A stretch of 48,703 bases of DNA from Paenibacillus alginolyticus DSM 5050 = NBRC 15375 (lineage in GTDB: Bacteria; Bacillota; Bacilli; Paenibacillales; NBRC-103111), in NCBI RefSeq assembly GCF_000422905.1, contig NZ_AUGY01000065.1:1-48703 (forward strand). The letters are read 5' to 3'. The translations under genes were made by a program, and so were the position numbers. The notes under the pieces are model-generated. The model made no database searches, was not told the DNA's origin, and saw only the letters and a list, made by a program, of their open reading frames with translations. Every line of letters begins with the position of its first letter. Position 1 is the first letter of the stretch. Of the stretch, positions 7,621-15,826 are shown piece by piece.

Positions 7621-8689
7621 CACGATTATTGGAGTTGGTGTTTTAGCACTATCGCTTTTTGCTGTCAGAGCTGCCGAATCTGGGGCTCCACTCGTAACCG
7701 TATTAGGTATCCTAATCGGCTTAATAGGACTTTGGATAATTACCTTACTCGGCATGCGCTACCCGACTAAATCGATTATTGAATATAGCGAGGAATTGAT
7801 AGGCAAATGGACTGCTCGGGTGTTTAGTGTCCTGATCATCGCTTTTTTTTCTCAGCTTACAGCACTGGCTTCGCGAGAATTCGGGGAAGTCGTTGTCACT
7901 TCCGTTTTATCGAAAACGCCTCTAGAAGTGACTGTTATTGTGATGCTGTTGTTAGCAGCCCTCTCTTCGCGTTCTGACATGACCACTTTTACTTATTTCC
8001 ATCATTTTTATTTCCCGCTCATTGTGTTTCCTCTAGTATTGATCGTGGTTCTCTCACTAAAAAATGCGCAGTTGGTTAATTTATTGCCGGTATGGGGAAA
8101 TGAACATCATGGATGGGTAGCGGGAACGCTTACTATGGCTGCCTTGTTTCAGGGATCCTTTGTCATGACCATTGTGATTCCTGTTATGCGTAGGCCGGAG
8201 CGAGCGATGATTGCAAGCTTTATCGGAATGTTGATTTCAGGTGGACTTTACTTACTCATCGTAGTTGCTACGGTTGGCGTATTTGGAGCCGAGGAAATTA
8301 AAAATTTAGTATGGCCCACCTTGGAATTAGCAAAAACCACGTCGCTGCCAGCTAATATCCTAGAGCGGTTGGATGGTGCCTTTCTAGCTGTTTGGGTTAC
8401 AGCGGTGTTCACGACATTATTGTCGTCCTATTATTTAGCCATCCACTTTTTAAGCCAACTGTTACGGCTGCGCGATCATAAAATGTTTTCATTTTTTCTC
8501 ATTCCGTTCATTTATGTCATTGCCATGTTTCCCCAAAACCTGCTTCAGATGTATGGCATTATTCAAATTGTTGGTCGTTGGGGACTGGTCATCACGGTCT
8601 TCTATCCATTGGTTTTACTGGTCGTAGACCTCATTCGCAAGAAAAAGAAGGAGAGTCGGGGTGATCAACGTGTGGCGAAAACGGATTAA
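7568..8689 (+). CDS. Spore germination receptor B subunit (GerB family permease)
   Basis: A 373-residue integral membrane protein with about ten hydrophobic segments, of the GerAB/amino-acid-polyamine transporter fold thought to bind the nutrient germinant. It begins 'RQVTVIQAAIILISTIIGVG', the typical first transmembrane helix. AAGGAGGG lies inside the end of the A gene, with the ATG 53 bases before that gene's stop, so the two are probably translationally coupled. It also overlaps the C gene by 29 bases. The germinant cannot be told from sequence. Confidence 0.93.
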   Translation: MEYPRQVTVIQAAIILISTIIGVGVLALSLFAVRAAESGAPLVTVLGILIGLIGLWIITLLGMRYPTKSIIEYSEELIGKWTARVFSVLIIAFFSQLTALASREFGEVVVTSVLSKTPLEVTVIVMLLLAALSSRSDMTTFTYFHHFYFPLIVFPLVLIVVLSLKNAQLVNLLPVWGNEHHGWVAGTLTMAALFQGSFVMTIVIPVMRRPERAMIASFIGMLISGGLYLLIVVATVGVFGAEEIKNLVWPTLELAKTTSLPANILERLDGAFLAVWVTAVFTTLLSSYYLAIHFLSQLLRLRDHKMFSFFLIPFIYVIAMFPQNLLQMYGIIQIVGRWGLVITVFYPLVLLVVDLIRKKKKESRGDQRVAKTD

Positions 8690-9884
8690 CCGGTTTCTTG
8701 TTTTTCTATTCCTTTTACCAATGCTTACGGGATGCTGGGATCGTTTAGAAATCGAAGATCGAGCCGTTGTTTTAGCCATTGCCATCGATGAAGCCAAACC
8801 GCAAGAAGCGAATGAAAGCAGCAATGCCACACAAATCCTTAAAGATCCAAAATCGAAAAAAGGATTAATACGAATCACCGTACAAATTGCCGTTCCGGGA
8901 CGCATTCCTTTGGGTACAGGTGGTACCGGAGGTGGTCCGTCTGGGCAGAATCCAGTCTGGGTGCTGAGCAGCGTTGGGAGTACCATCAACGATTCCTTGA
9001 TGAATCTGCAGCAGCAATTGGCAGATCGCTTATTCTTCGGTCATTTGCGTGTCATCGTCGTGTCCGAAGTGATGGCAAGGAAGGGGATCGAAAATGAGAA
9101 AGATTTCTTCCGTCGTCAGCCCCAGGTAAGAAGAACAGTTTGGATGGTTGTGTCCAAAGGGAAAGCTTCTGATATCATGAGAGCCACTCCCCAATTGGAG
9201 CGAGTTCCCACTTTATATCTTGTGGCTACGCTTGATCATGCCAAGGAAATGGGCAAACTTCCCAATAATTTCTTAGGTGTTTTCTATAGCGCTAGCTCTG
9301 CTAAAGGACAGGAAGGGTCTCTCCCTTACCTGGATTTGAAGAAAGAATCTAACATTGAAATCGCCGGATTGGCTTATTTTAAAGGTGATAAAATGGAGGG
9401 AATCACGACACCACTACAAATCGGTCACTTTATGGCAATGAAGCAAATCAATCCTGGAGGATATAGCGTCATCACACATATACCAGGATCAGAAACCTCT
9501 GTCATATTTCAATCTACCAATCGGAAAGCGAAAATTACTACGGAGATCATAAACGGTAAAATTCATGCCAAAGTTGTGAGTCAAGTAGAAGGAGATTTAC
9601 GGGAGAAATCGGATGAAAATTTGACGATAACGAAGGAAACCATTAAAAAATTAGAACAATCCATAGAAAAGGACGGGAAAATAGGTTTCGAAAAATTAAT
9701 TCACCAGACCCAAAAGGACGGTTGCGACATCTTCGGTTTCGGGGAAGACGTGCGTGCTTATCATCCTTCCTATTGGAATAGGGAAATTAAAAGTAAGCAG
9801 AAGTGGGAAGAAATGTACCGTGACATGTCCGTTGAGGTAAACTTACAAATCAATATCCGACGAATTGGCACGAAAACCAAATAA
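8661..9884 (+). CDS. Spore germination receptor C subunit (Ger(x)C lipoprotein)
   Basis: 407 residues starting with GTG inside the B gene. A signal peptide ends in the lipobox LTGC (Cys25), followed by 'WDRLEIEDRAVVLAIAID', the standard opening of mature GerAC-type lipoproteins. The rest is the three-domain Ger(x)C fold on the outer face of the inner spore membrane. The glycine-rich insert 'LGTGGTGGGPSGQNP' (about residues 90-105) is somewhat unusual. A, B and C subunits form one receptor complex. Confidence 0.93.
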   Translation: MINVWRKRINRFLVFLFLLPMLTGCWDRLEIEDRAVVLAIAIDEAKPQEANESSNATQILKDPKSKKGLIRITVQIAVPGRIPLGTGGTGGGPSGQNPVWVLSSVGSTINDSLMNLQQQLADRLFFGHLRVIVVSEVMARKGIENEKDFFRRQPQVRRTVWMVVSKGKASDIMRATPQLERVPTLYLVATLDHAKEMGKLPNNFLGVFYSASSAKGQEGSLPYLDLKKESNIEIAGLAYFKGDKMEGITTPLQIGHFMAMKQINPGGYSVITHIPGSETSVIFQSTNRKAKITTEIINGKIHAKVVSQVEGDLREKSDENLTITKETIKKLEQSIEKDGKIGFEKLIHQTQKDGCDIFGFGEDVRAYHPSYWNREIKSKQKWEEMYRDMSVEVNLQINIRRIGTKTK

Positions 9885-9949
9885 TGCGTTAAAGCTTGGT
9901 TCCATGCTATGAGTTTACGACCGCGGCTCAGGTGAGAAGGGGTTGGACA

Positions 9950-10150
9950 ATGATTACATTTAATTATTACACGGTTTTGTTATTACTAATTTCTGGGATC
10001 TTCATTTTATGTTTCGATGTTAGAATCTATGTGAAGTCTAATATGATCAAAGAAAAAAAAGGTGCCCTTATTACAGGGTGGCTCAGTATAGCCCTCGCTT
10101 TCATTGCATTTTGCAGCTACTATATTTATGAGAAATGGTTCTGGAATTAG
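9950..10150 (+). CDS. Small two-helix membrane protein, germination receptor D subunit
   Basis: 66 residues from the ATG at 9950, chosen for the GAAGGGG site upstream; an earlier frame from 9896 lacks one. Two hydrophobic helices ('YTVLLLLISGIFILCF' and 'LSIALAFIAFCSYYIY') are joined by a basic loop (KSNMIKEKKG). Size, topology and position after gerC match the D subunits encoded in some gerA-type operons (such as YfkS), which modulate receptor activity. Assignment rests on context and topology. Confidence 0.72.
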   Translation: MITFNYYTVLLLLISGIFILCFDVRIYVKSNMIKEKKGALITGWLSIALAFIAFCSYYIYEKWFWN

Positions 10151-10170
10151 ACTTCCTGAACCATTCATAG

Positions 10171-10216
10171 AATAAACCTAATCCATACAGCTTTGCTGAA
10201 CGGATTAGGTTTATTT
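10171..10216. terminator. Bidirectional terminator
   Basis: AAATAAACCTAATCC pairs with GGATTAGGTTTATTT around a 17-base loop, between the convergent germination operon and fabF. Confidence 0.88.
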
Positions 10217-10243
10217 GGTTAGAGAGTAGAAGGAAGGGATCGA

Positions 10244-11479
10244 TTATTCATATTTTTTGAAAATGAGGACGGCGTTATGCCCGCCAAATCCGAATGAGCT
10301 GGACAAGCCATATCGAAGTTCAGCTCGTCTTGCAACGAGTGGAACATAATCAAGATCGCACTGAGGATCTGGATGTTCAAGATTAATGGTCGGAGGGATG
10401 AGGCCGTCCTGCAAGGTTTTGATCAGTGCGACGGCTTCTACACCGCCAGCTGCGCCGAGCATATGGCCGAGCATAGACTTGTTTGCGCTGATCGGCACAT
10501 CATACGCACCGCGGCCAAGCAGCCGCTTGATGGCCAGCGTCTCGGAGAGATCGCCAGCGATCGTGCTCGTCGCGTGCGCGTTGATCGTGTCGATCTCCGC
10601 TGCGGCGATCCCGGCGTCGGTGACCGCTTCGCGCATGGCTCTGTAAGCCCCCGAGCCTTCAGGATCGGTCGCCACGATGTGGTAGGCGTCCGAGGTGGAT
10701 CCATAGCCGACGAGCTCGGCATGGATCCGCGCCCCCCGGCGCTCGGCATGCTCGAGCGACTCCAGCACGAGCACGCCGGCGCCTTCGGCGGCGACGAAGC
10801 CGTCCCGCTCCGCGTCGAACGGGCGGCTAGCCTGCTCCGGCGCGTCACAGCGCGTCGACAGCGCCGTCGCATTGCCGAAGCCCGCCAGCGCGAGGTCGGT
10901 GACCGTCGCTTCGGCGCCGCCGGCAATGACGGCGTCTGCGCCTCCGCGCTGGATAAGCTTGAAAGCTTCGCCAATGGCGTTATTTCCTGTGGCGCAAGCG
11001 GTCACTGGAGCTAACGATGGCCCCTTGGCGCCGAACAAGATACTGACTTGAGCCGCCGCCATATTGGCGATCATCATAGGGACAACGGTCGGACTTACAC
11101 GGCCTGGACCGCGGGTCAGTAGCGTCCGATAATTGTCCAGAATCGTCTGAATGCCGCCAATTCCTGAGCCAATATAGACACCGATTCGTTCTTCATTCGT
11201 GGAATCAATGACGAATGCTGCATCATCAAGAGCCTGCTTGGCCGCGGCAACTGCAAATTGGCAGTATCGATCCATCCGGCGTACGTCTCGCCGACCAACG
11301 GCTGCTTCTGCATCGAAATGGCGAACCACACCAGCGAAGTTGGTTTTATAGTCTGTTACATCCATATGATCTATTTTGCTAATACCTGATTTACCATCCG
11401 TAAGATTCCCCCAGAACATATCCACCTGATTCCCAATTGGTGTAATGACACCCATACCCGTAACAACTACACGTTTCAT
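10244..11479 (-). CDS. fabF: 3-oxoacyl-ACP synthase II (KAS II)
   Basis: 411 residues with the KAS triad Cys162 (TACATG), His302 (NAHATST) and His339 (KSMLGHMLGAAG), condensing malonyl-ACP with long acyl-ACPs. AGGAGG precedes the ATG. It is solitary, with no acpP or fabG beside it, so it may be a second copy. The active-site loop reads NAHATST rather than the Bacillus-type NAHGTST; the Ala form is familiar from actinobacterial KasA/KasB. The central stretch at about 10690-10960 is strikingly GC-rich compared with both ends of the gene and with its neighbours, which suggests a mosaic origin. It is divergent from an XRE regulator. Confidence 0.92.
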   Translation of the reverse strand: MKRVVVTGMGVITPIGNQVDMFWGNLTDGKSGISKIDHMDVTDYKTNFAGVVRHFDAEAAVGRRDVRRMDRYCQFAVAAAKQALDDAAFVIDSTNEERIGVYIGSGIGGIQTILDNYRTLLTRGPGRVSPTVVPMMIANMAAAQVSILFGAKGPSLAPVTACATGNNAIGEAFKLIQRGGADAVIAGGAEATVTDLALAGFGNATALSTRCDAPEQASRPFDAERDGFVAAEGAGVLVLESLEHAERRGARIHAELVGYGSTSDAYHIVATDPEGSGAYRAMREAVTDAGIAAAEIDTINAHATSTIAGDLSETLAIKRLLGRGAYDVPISANKSMLGHMLGAAGGVEAVALIKTLQDGLIPPTINLEHPDPQCDLDYVPLVARRAELRYGLSSSFGFGGHNAVLIFKKYE

Positions 11480-11534
11480 TTGAAATTCCTCCTAATCATT
11501 TGCTTACCCTTAGATTGTCACACTCTTTATCCTA

Positions 11535-11563
11535 TTACAAGTTATGGTTTATACTGGTATAAT
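11535..11563 (+). promoter_or_regulatory. Sigma-A promoter of the XRE regulator
   Basis: TTACAA at 11535-11540 and TATAAT at 11558-11563 are spaced 17 bp, with an extended -10 TG at 11555-11556. The downstream ATG-like frames are ignored in favour of the GTG at 11597. Confidence 0.8.
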
Positions 11564-11596
11564 AGCTTCTATGATAAATGCGTAGGAGGATGTGGC

Positions 11597-12439
11597 GTGA
11601 ATACAAAGGAACGGTTGCAGGCGTTGTCCGAATTTTTAACAACTCATCGTGCCAGAATTAAACCCAGTGACGCTGGAGTACTTGGCGGGAGTCGTAGACG
11701 AACACCTGGCTTACGTAGAGAAGAAGTGGCGGCAATTGCCGGTGTCAGTACGACCTGGTACACCTGGTTAGAGCAGGGAAGAGATATCAAAATGTCCGTG
11801 CAAGTGCTGGACAGTATCGCATTGGCTTTGCAGCTTAATGAGGATGAGCGGCAGTATCTCTTCATGCTGGCACTTGCGCAGCCGGCGCCGACCACATTTG
11901 TAGATAAGATACCATCGGTCAGCCCCGCGTTAAGTAGAATCCTGACAGAGCTACACGATTGTCCCACCATTATTTCAGATCGCCGATGTAATATTGTTGG
12001 ATGGAACCAAGCTGCCGCAGCCATATTCCTAGATTTTGCGATGATTCCTGAAGAGCAAAGAAACATGATATGGCTGCTTTTTACACGGAAAGAATTGAAA
12101 GCTCTGGCTGTCAATTGGCATGATTTTGTAAAGGGATTCTTGGCGATGTTTCGATCTTATTATGGGCAATATGTAGGTGATAACTGGTACAGTGAGTTTA
12201 TTGAGCAGATGAGTAAGCAGAGCCAGGATTTTAAAACTTTTTGGAACCAAAGTGATGTGAGTTCAGCGCCTGAAGTGTTCATTGAATTTAGGCATGCCAA
12301 AGTGGGAAAGATGCTGTTCGATTTGACCACGCTTCAAGTACAAGGGCGCACCGATTTAAGATGCAGTGTGTATACCCCTTCTCCTGGTTCGGATACCGAT
12401 TCGAAAGTCAGACTTTTAATGAGTAAATTAGAAGATTAG
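11597..12439 (+). CDS. XRE-family regulator with MmyB-like ligand-binding domain
   Basis: 280 residues from GTG 11597, with TAGGAGG 7 bases upstream; the longer frame from 11480 overlaps the promoter and is rejected. The N-terminal HTH has 'RTPGLRREEVAAIAGVSTTW' followed by 'YTWLEQGRDIKMS', the hallmark of the MmyB-type XRE group, and the C-terminal half (from about residue 110) is the MmyB-like ligand-binding domain (RCNIVGWNQAAAAIF, EFRHAKVG). Such regulators often control a divergent oxidoreductase or lipid gene; here the divergent partner is fabF. The ligand may be a fatty-acid-like molecule, by analogy only. Confidence 0.9.
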   Translation: MNTKERLQALSEFLTTHRARIKPSDAGVLGGSRRRTPGLRREEVAAIAGVSTTWYTWLEQGRDIKMSVQVLDSIALALQLNEDERQYLFMLALAQPAPTTFVDKIPSVSPALSRILTELHDCPTIISDRRCNIVGWNQAAAAIFLDFAMIPEEQRNMIWLLFTRKELKALAVNWHDFVKGFLAMFRSYYGQYVGDNWYSEFIEQMSKQSQDFKTFWNQSDVSSAPEVFIEFRHAKVGKMLFDLTTLQVQGRTDLRCSVYTPSPGSDTDSKVRLLMSKLED

Positions 12440-12450
12440 GGAGAGGGAAC

Positions 12451-12600
12451 GATGAAGCTCGTCATTACTTTGAACAAATGTCTTATTCCAGTCGTAAGGA
12501 ATACTGTGATTGGATTGAAAGCGCTAAGAAAGCTGTAACAAGGGTCGCCCGCATAGAGAAGGCAGTAGATAAGCTATCGGCGGGTCAACGTCTAAAGTAA
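12451..12600 (+). pseudogene. 3' remnant of a YdeI/OmpD-associated family gene
   Basis: This frame encodes the C-terminal 49 residues of a YdeI-type protein: 'ARHYFEQMSYSSRKEYCDW' followed by 'IESAKKAVTRVARIEKAVD' and 'KLSAGQRLK', then stop. No start or N-terminal part is present; it lies directly after the XRE stop in another frame. The intact family is about 150-200 residues. It looks like a deletion relic. Confidence 0.7.
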
Positions 12601-12628
12601 GGATGTCGTAAGTTCATCAATCCATATG

Positions 12629-12675
12629 AAAAGTGCTGCTATTTTCGTTATTTATGGAGTAGCGGCACTTTTTTT
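12629..12675 (+). terminator. Terminator of XRE transcript
   Basis: AAAAGTGCTGCTA pairs with TAGCGGCACTTTT (one G-T) followed by further T residues. Confidence 0.85.
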
Positions 12676-12686
12676 GATGTTTGGAC

Positions 12687-12724
12687 ATGACATTTGTCAT
12701 ACTTCCTACTTGACGTTTATGACT
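12687..12724 (+). promoter_or_regulatory. DesR binding region upstream of des
   Basis: A perfect palindrome ATGACATTTGTCAT (12687-12700) is followed by a degenerate copy, TGACGTTTATGACT, at 12711-12724. Relative to the -10 at 12747-12752 they are centred near -66 and -42, inside the region bound by phosphorylated DesR at the B. subtilis des promoter. The presence of desR downstream supports the call. Confidence 0.75.
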
Positions 12725-12746
12725 ACAACAAATTGAAAGCGATATC

Positions 12747-12752
12747 TATAAT
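12747..12752 (+). promoter_or_regulatory. -10 box of des promoter (activator-dependent)
   Basis: TATAAT is perfect, but the hexamer 17 bp upstream (TACAAC, 12724-12729) is a poor -35. This fits a promoter that needs DesR bound just upstream. Confidence 0.6.
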
Positions 12753-12821
12753 GAAGATAGGATATTGCGACTTACGTTCGACAACATGACCAGCTTCAAC
12801 TACCCGAGGAGGAACTAAACA

Positions 12822-13877
12822 ATGACCCAATCTACGTTATCCCATTTAAAAAAACAGGTTGCCCCTTATGAAAAATCAAATACGAAGGCAAGTGTTAAAC
12901 AGCTGCTCAACACCTTAGGACCTTTATTGCTGCTGTGGTATGCTGCATATCTAAGCCTTTCGGTATCTTATTGGATAACGCTGCCGATTACGTTCATTGC
13001 TTCCGGGTTTGTTATACGGACTTTTATCATTTTCCATGATTGCTGTCATCAATCGTTCTTCAAAAGCCGCCGAGCTAACGAAATCATCGGTACGATAACG
13101 GGTATTCTTACGCTTTTTCCGTACCAACAATGGAAGAACAGTCATTCGATTCATCATGCAACGAGCAGTAACCTTGAGAAACGCGGCACAGGTGATATGT
13201 GGGTTCTAACGGTCGACGAATATGCAGCCTCTCCTTTATTGCGCAGAATTGCCTATCGATTATATCGAAATCCATTTATTATGTTTGGACTTGGCCCTAT
13301 CTTTTTATTCCTATTTACGAACCGTTTTAATACAAAAGGTGCGAAGCGTAAGGAAAGAATCAGTACTTACATGACAAATGCTTCAATCATCGGTTTATAT
13401 GCATTTATGTGCTCCGCAATTGGATGGCAGTCGTTTGTTATGATTCAAGTTCCGCTTGTTTTCGTAGCCGGTTTGCTGGGAATTTGGCTGTTCTATGTAC
13501 AGCATCAGTTTGAGGATTCCTACTTTGAGAACGAAGATGAGTGGAGTTATGTGAAAGCCGCGGTAGATGGAAGCTCTTATTATAAGCTGCCTAAGCTTTT
13601 GCAATGGATTACTGGAAATATTGGTTTTCATCATGTGCATCATTTGAGTCCGAAAGTGCCAAATTATAACTTGGAGAAGGCGCATAATGCAACTCCTCCG
13701 CTGCAAAAAGCAACGACGATTACTATTAGCACGAGTCTGCAATCGTTACGTTTCCGTCTTTGGGACGAGCAGAACAAAACGTTTGTCGGTTATAAAAATA
13801 AAAAACAATTGTTACCTGACCAAGATAAGCAGGATTCTTTGGGGAACAACTTAAAAGTCCGTAAATCGGTCATATAA
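12822..13877 (+). CDS. des: Membrane phospholipid delta-5 desaturase
   Basis: 351 residues with the three histidine boxes of membrane desaturases: HDCCH (72-76), HSIHH (108-112) and HHVHH (270-274), and membrane segments around residues 33-70, 85-100 and 185-225. It introduces a cis double bond into acyl chains of membrane lipids after cold shock. GAGGAGG precedes the ATG. The next genes are its regulators desK and desR in the same order as in B. subtilis, and DesR boxes lie upstream. Double-bond position is taken from the B. subtilis homologue. Confidence 0.93.
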   Translation: MTQSTLSHLKKQVAPYEKSNTKASVKQLLNTLGPLLLLWYAAYLSLSVSYWITLPITFIASGFVIRTFIIFHDCCHQSFFKSRRANEIIGTITGILTLFPYQQWKNSHSIHHATSSNLEKRGTGDMWVLTVDEYAASPLLRRIAYRLYRNPFIMFGLGPIFLFLFTNRFNTKGAKRKERISTYMTNASIIGLYAFMCSAIGWQSFVMIQVPLVFVAGLLGIWLFYVQHQFEDSYFENEDEWSYVKAAVDGSSYYKLPKLLQWITGNIGFHHVHHLSPKVPNYNLEKAHNATPPLQKATTITISTSLQSLRFRLWDEQNKTFVGYKNKKQLLPDQDKQDSLGNNLKVRKSVI

Positions 13878-13955
13878 GGAAAATAATCTTGTCCGCATAT
13901 GTTTATGTTAAAATAGAATGAAATCAACGGCGAAGAAAAAGAGGGTAAAGGGACC

Positions 13956-15092
13956 ATGCAAAAGTGGCATCAAATTTTTCACAAAAAAACAGGTCTTAGT
14001 CCTTATGTATGGGTAGTCTTTTACATCCTCCCGTTTTATTTCATATTTCGTTCTTCCGCCACGTACCAGATAGTATTAGGCACCAGCATGATTATTGTAT
14101 TCTTTATTTGCTACGTGCTTTCATTTGTCTCAAAAGGCTGGCTTATGTACTTCTGGTCGAGTGTACAAATTCTGATATCAGTCACCATGACCTTGCTGTT
14201 TAGTTATGTTTATTTCTCGCTGTTTTTAGCATTTTTTATAGGCAATATTCAAAATCGAGCTGGATTTATTACGTTGTACACCATTCATCTAGTCAGTACA
14301 ATTGTAACGATCAACTATGGATTTGTATCCCAAAACCCTGTTTATATTCAGCAGCTGCCGTTCGTCATTATTAATGTGATTGGGGTAATTCTCTTACCAG
14401 TCACCACATACAACCGTAACAGAAGTGATAAACTTCAGGGACAGCTAGAGGATGCAAATAAGCGGATTTCTGAGCTGGTAAAGCTGGAAGAACGTCAGAG
14501 AATCGCCCGCGACTTACACGATACACTTGGTCAGAAGCTCTCATTAATTGGTTTAAAGAGCGATTTGGCGGGAAAATTAATTAGCAAAAACCCGACGCAA
14601 GCACAAATTGAAATCAATGATGTCCGGCAGACGGCTAGAAGTGCATTGAAGGAAGTTCGAGAAATGGTTACATCCATGCGAGGTACTAGACTCGAAGATG
14701 AGATGTTTCGCGTTAAGCAGATTTTGAAAGCAGCTGAGATCGACCTCATTTTGGAGGGGGACCCTCAATTAACGAACACCTCCTTGATGAACGAGAATGT
14801 GGTGAGTATGTGCTTAAAGGAAGCCATTACCAATATTATTAAACATAGCAGCGCATCAACTTGTTCGATCTCCATTGAGCCAACACAAACCGATTTGATA
14901 ATCAAGGTGGGGGACAATGGGGTCGGCATGGCCAAAGAATCTGTTGTTTTACTTGGAAATGGACTGCGCGGCATGAAAGAGCGGCTTGAATTTGTGAACG
15001 GATGCATGGAAATCGTTTCAAATCAAGGGACGACGATCGTCATAAAAGTACCGAATGCCTTCAAACCACCGGAAAGGGAGGCGGGGATATGA
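13956..15092 (+). CDS. desK: Thermosensor histidine kinase/phosphatase
   Basis: 378 residues. The N-terminus 'LSPYVWVVFYILPFYFIFRS' matches DesK's first helix, and about five membrane segments fill residues 17-152; these sense membrane thickness. A linker coiled coil (about 155-185) leads to the HisKA_3 motif 'ERQRIARDLHDTLGQKLSLI' with phospho-acceptor His188, the same number as in B. subtilis DesK. HATPase_c shows 'CLKEAITNIIKH' and 'VGDNGVGM'. Its stop overlaps the desR start (ATGA). It switches from phosphatase to kinase when membrane lipids become ordered in the cold. Confidence 0.95.
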   Translation: MQKWHQIFHKKTGLSPYVWVVFYILPFYFIFRSSATYQIVLGTSMIIVFFICYVLSFVSKGWLMYFWSSVQILISVTMTLLFSYVYFSLFLAFFIGNIQNRAGFITLYTIHLVSTIVTINYGFVSQNPVYIQQLPFVIINVIGVILLPVTTYNRNRSDKLQGQLEDANKRISELVKLEERQRIARDLHDTLGQKLSLIGLKSDLAGKLISKNPTQAQIEINDVRQTARSALKEVREMVTSMRGTRLEDEMFRVKQILKAAEIDLILEGDPQLTNTSLMNENVVSMCLKEAITNIIKHSSASTCSISIEPTQTDLIIKVGDNGVGMAKESVVLLGNGLRGMKERLEFVNGCMEIVSNQGTTIVIKVPNAFKPPEREAGI

Positions 15093-15688
15093 TTCGAATT
15101 GTAATTGCTGAAGACCAACGAATGCTGCTTGGCGCACTAGCTTCCTTGCTGGATTTGGAAGAAGATATGCAGGTCGTTGGTACAGCAAGCAATGGCGAGG
15201 ATGCTGTGAGGCTGGTTCATCTTCATAAGCCAGATATTTGTATCATGGACATTGAGATGCCGGTCAAGAGCGGATTAGACGCGGCTGAGGAACTCAAAGG
15301 GTTTGGCTGCAAGGTGATGATACTGACTACGTTTGCTCGTTCCGGATATTTTGAAAGGGCAGTGAAGGCAGGCGCCAACGGTTATTTGTTGAAAGATAGC
15401 CCGAGTGAAGAGCTCGCTACTTCGATTCGCAGTATCATGGCCGGCCGGCGCATTTATGCCTCAGAGTTAGTGGATGATGCTTATGGGGAAGAAAATCCAT
15501 TGACCGAGCGGGAAAAGGAAGTGCTGATCCTTATCGCCGACGGTAAGAATACGAAGGAAATCGCCGACCAAATGTATATAACAACGGGAACCGTCCGCAA
15601 CTACATTTCCGTAATCCTTGATAAACTCAATGTAAGCAATCGTATTGAGGCTATTATGCGTTTTAAAGAAAAGGGATGGTTCAAGTAG
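15089..15688 (+). CDS. desR: NarL-type response regulator of des
   Basis: 199 residues from ATG 15089, the length of B. subtilis DesR. The receiver has Asp54 (CIMDIEMP), 'ILTTFAR' and Lys in 'YLLKDSPSEELA'; the C-terminal LuxR-type HTH reads 'NPLTEREKEVLILIADGKNT' then 'KEIADQMYITTGTVRNYIS', and the C-terminus RFKEKGWFK is nearly that of DesR. Phosphorylated by DesK, it activates des from the boxes at 12687-12724. A longer upstream frame exists but overlaps desK and lacks support; GGGAGGCGGG precedes the chosen start. Confidence 0.95.
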   Translation: MIRIVIAEDQRMLLGALASLLDLEEDMQVVGTASNGEDAVRLVHLHKPDICIMDIEMPVKSGLDAAEELKGFGCKVMILTTFARSGYFERAVKAGANGYLLKDSPSEELATSIRSIMAGRRIYASELVDDAYGEENPLTEREKEVLILIADGKNTKEIADQMYITTGTVRNYISVILDKLNVSNRIEAIMRFKEKGWFK

Positions 15689-15756
15689 CACATACGGCTA
15701 AAGAGGGGCTGTCTCATAAGTGTTCGCATGATAGAGAATGTCCCAAATATTACACA

Positions 15757-15802
15757 AAAGAACCTCCAGTTCCACTAACAAAGTGGGAGATGGAGGTTCT
15801 TT
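15757..15802. terminator. Bidirectional terminator after desR
   Basis: AAAGAACCTCCA pairs perfectly with TGGAGGTTCTTT, with an inner CCAC/GTGG stem. It separates desR from the convergent flavin reductase gene. Confidence 0.88.
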
Positions 15803-15826
15803 ATATAATATGTAGGCGAATCTTAC

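Noticed and set aside
10373..11014. Long frames on both strands inside fabF
   Set aside because: They arise from the GC-rich core and carry no family motifs; fabF has intact catalytic residues across the region.
15704..15750. GGGGCTGTCTCATAAG as an insertion sequence end
   Set aside because: Resembles IS ends, but no transposase remnant or matching second end was found nearby.
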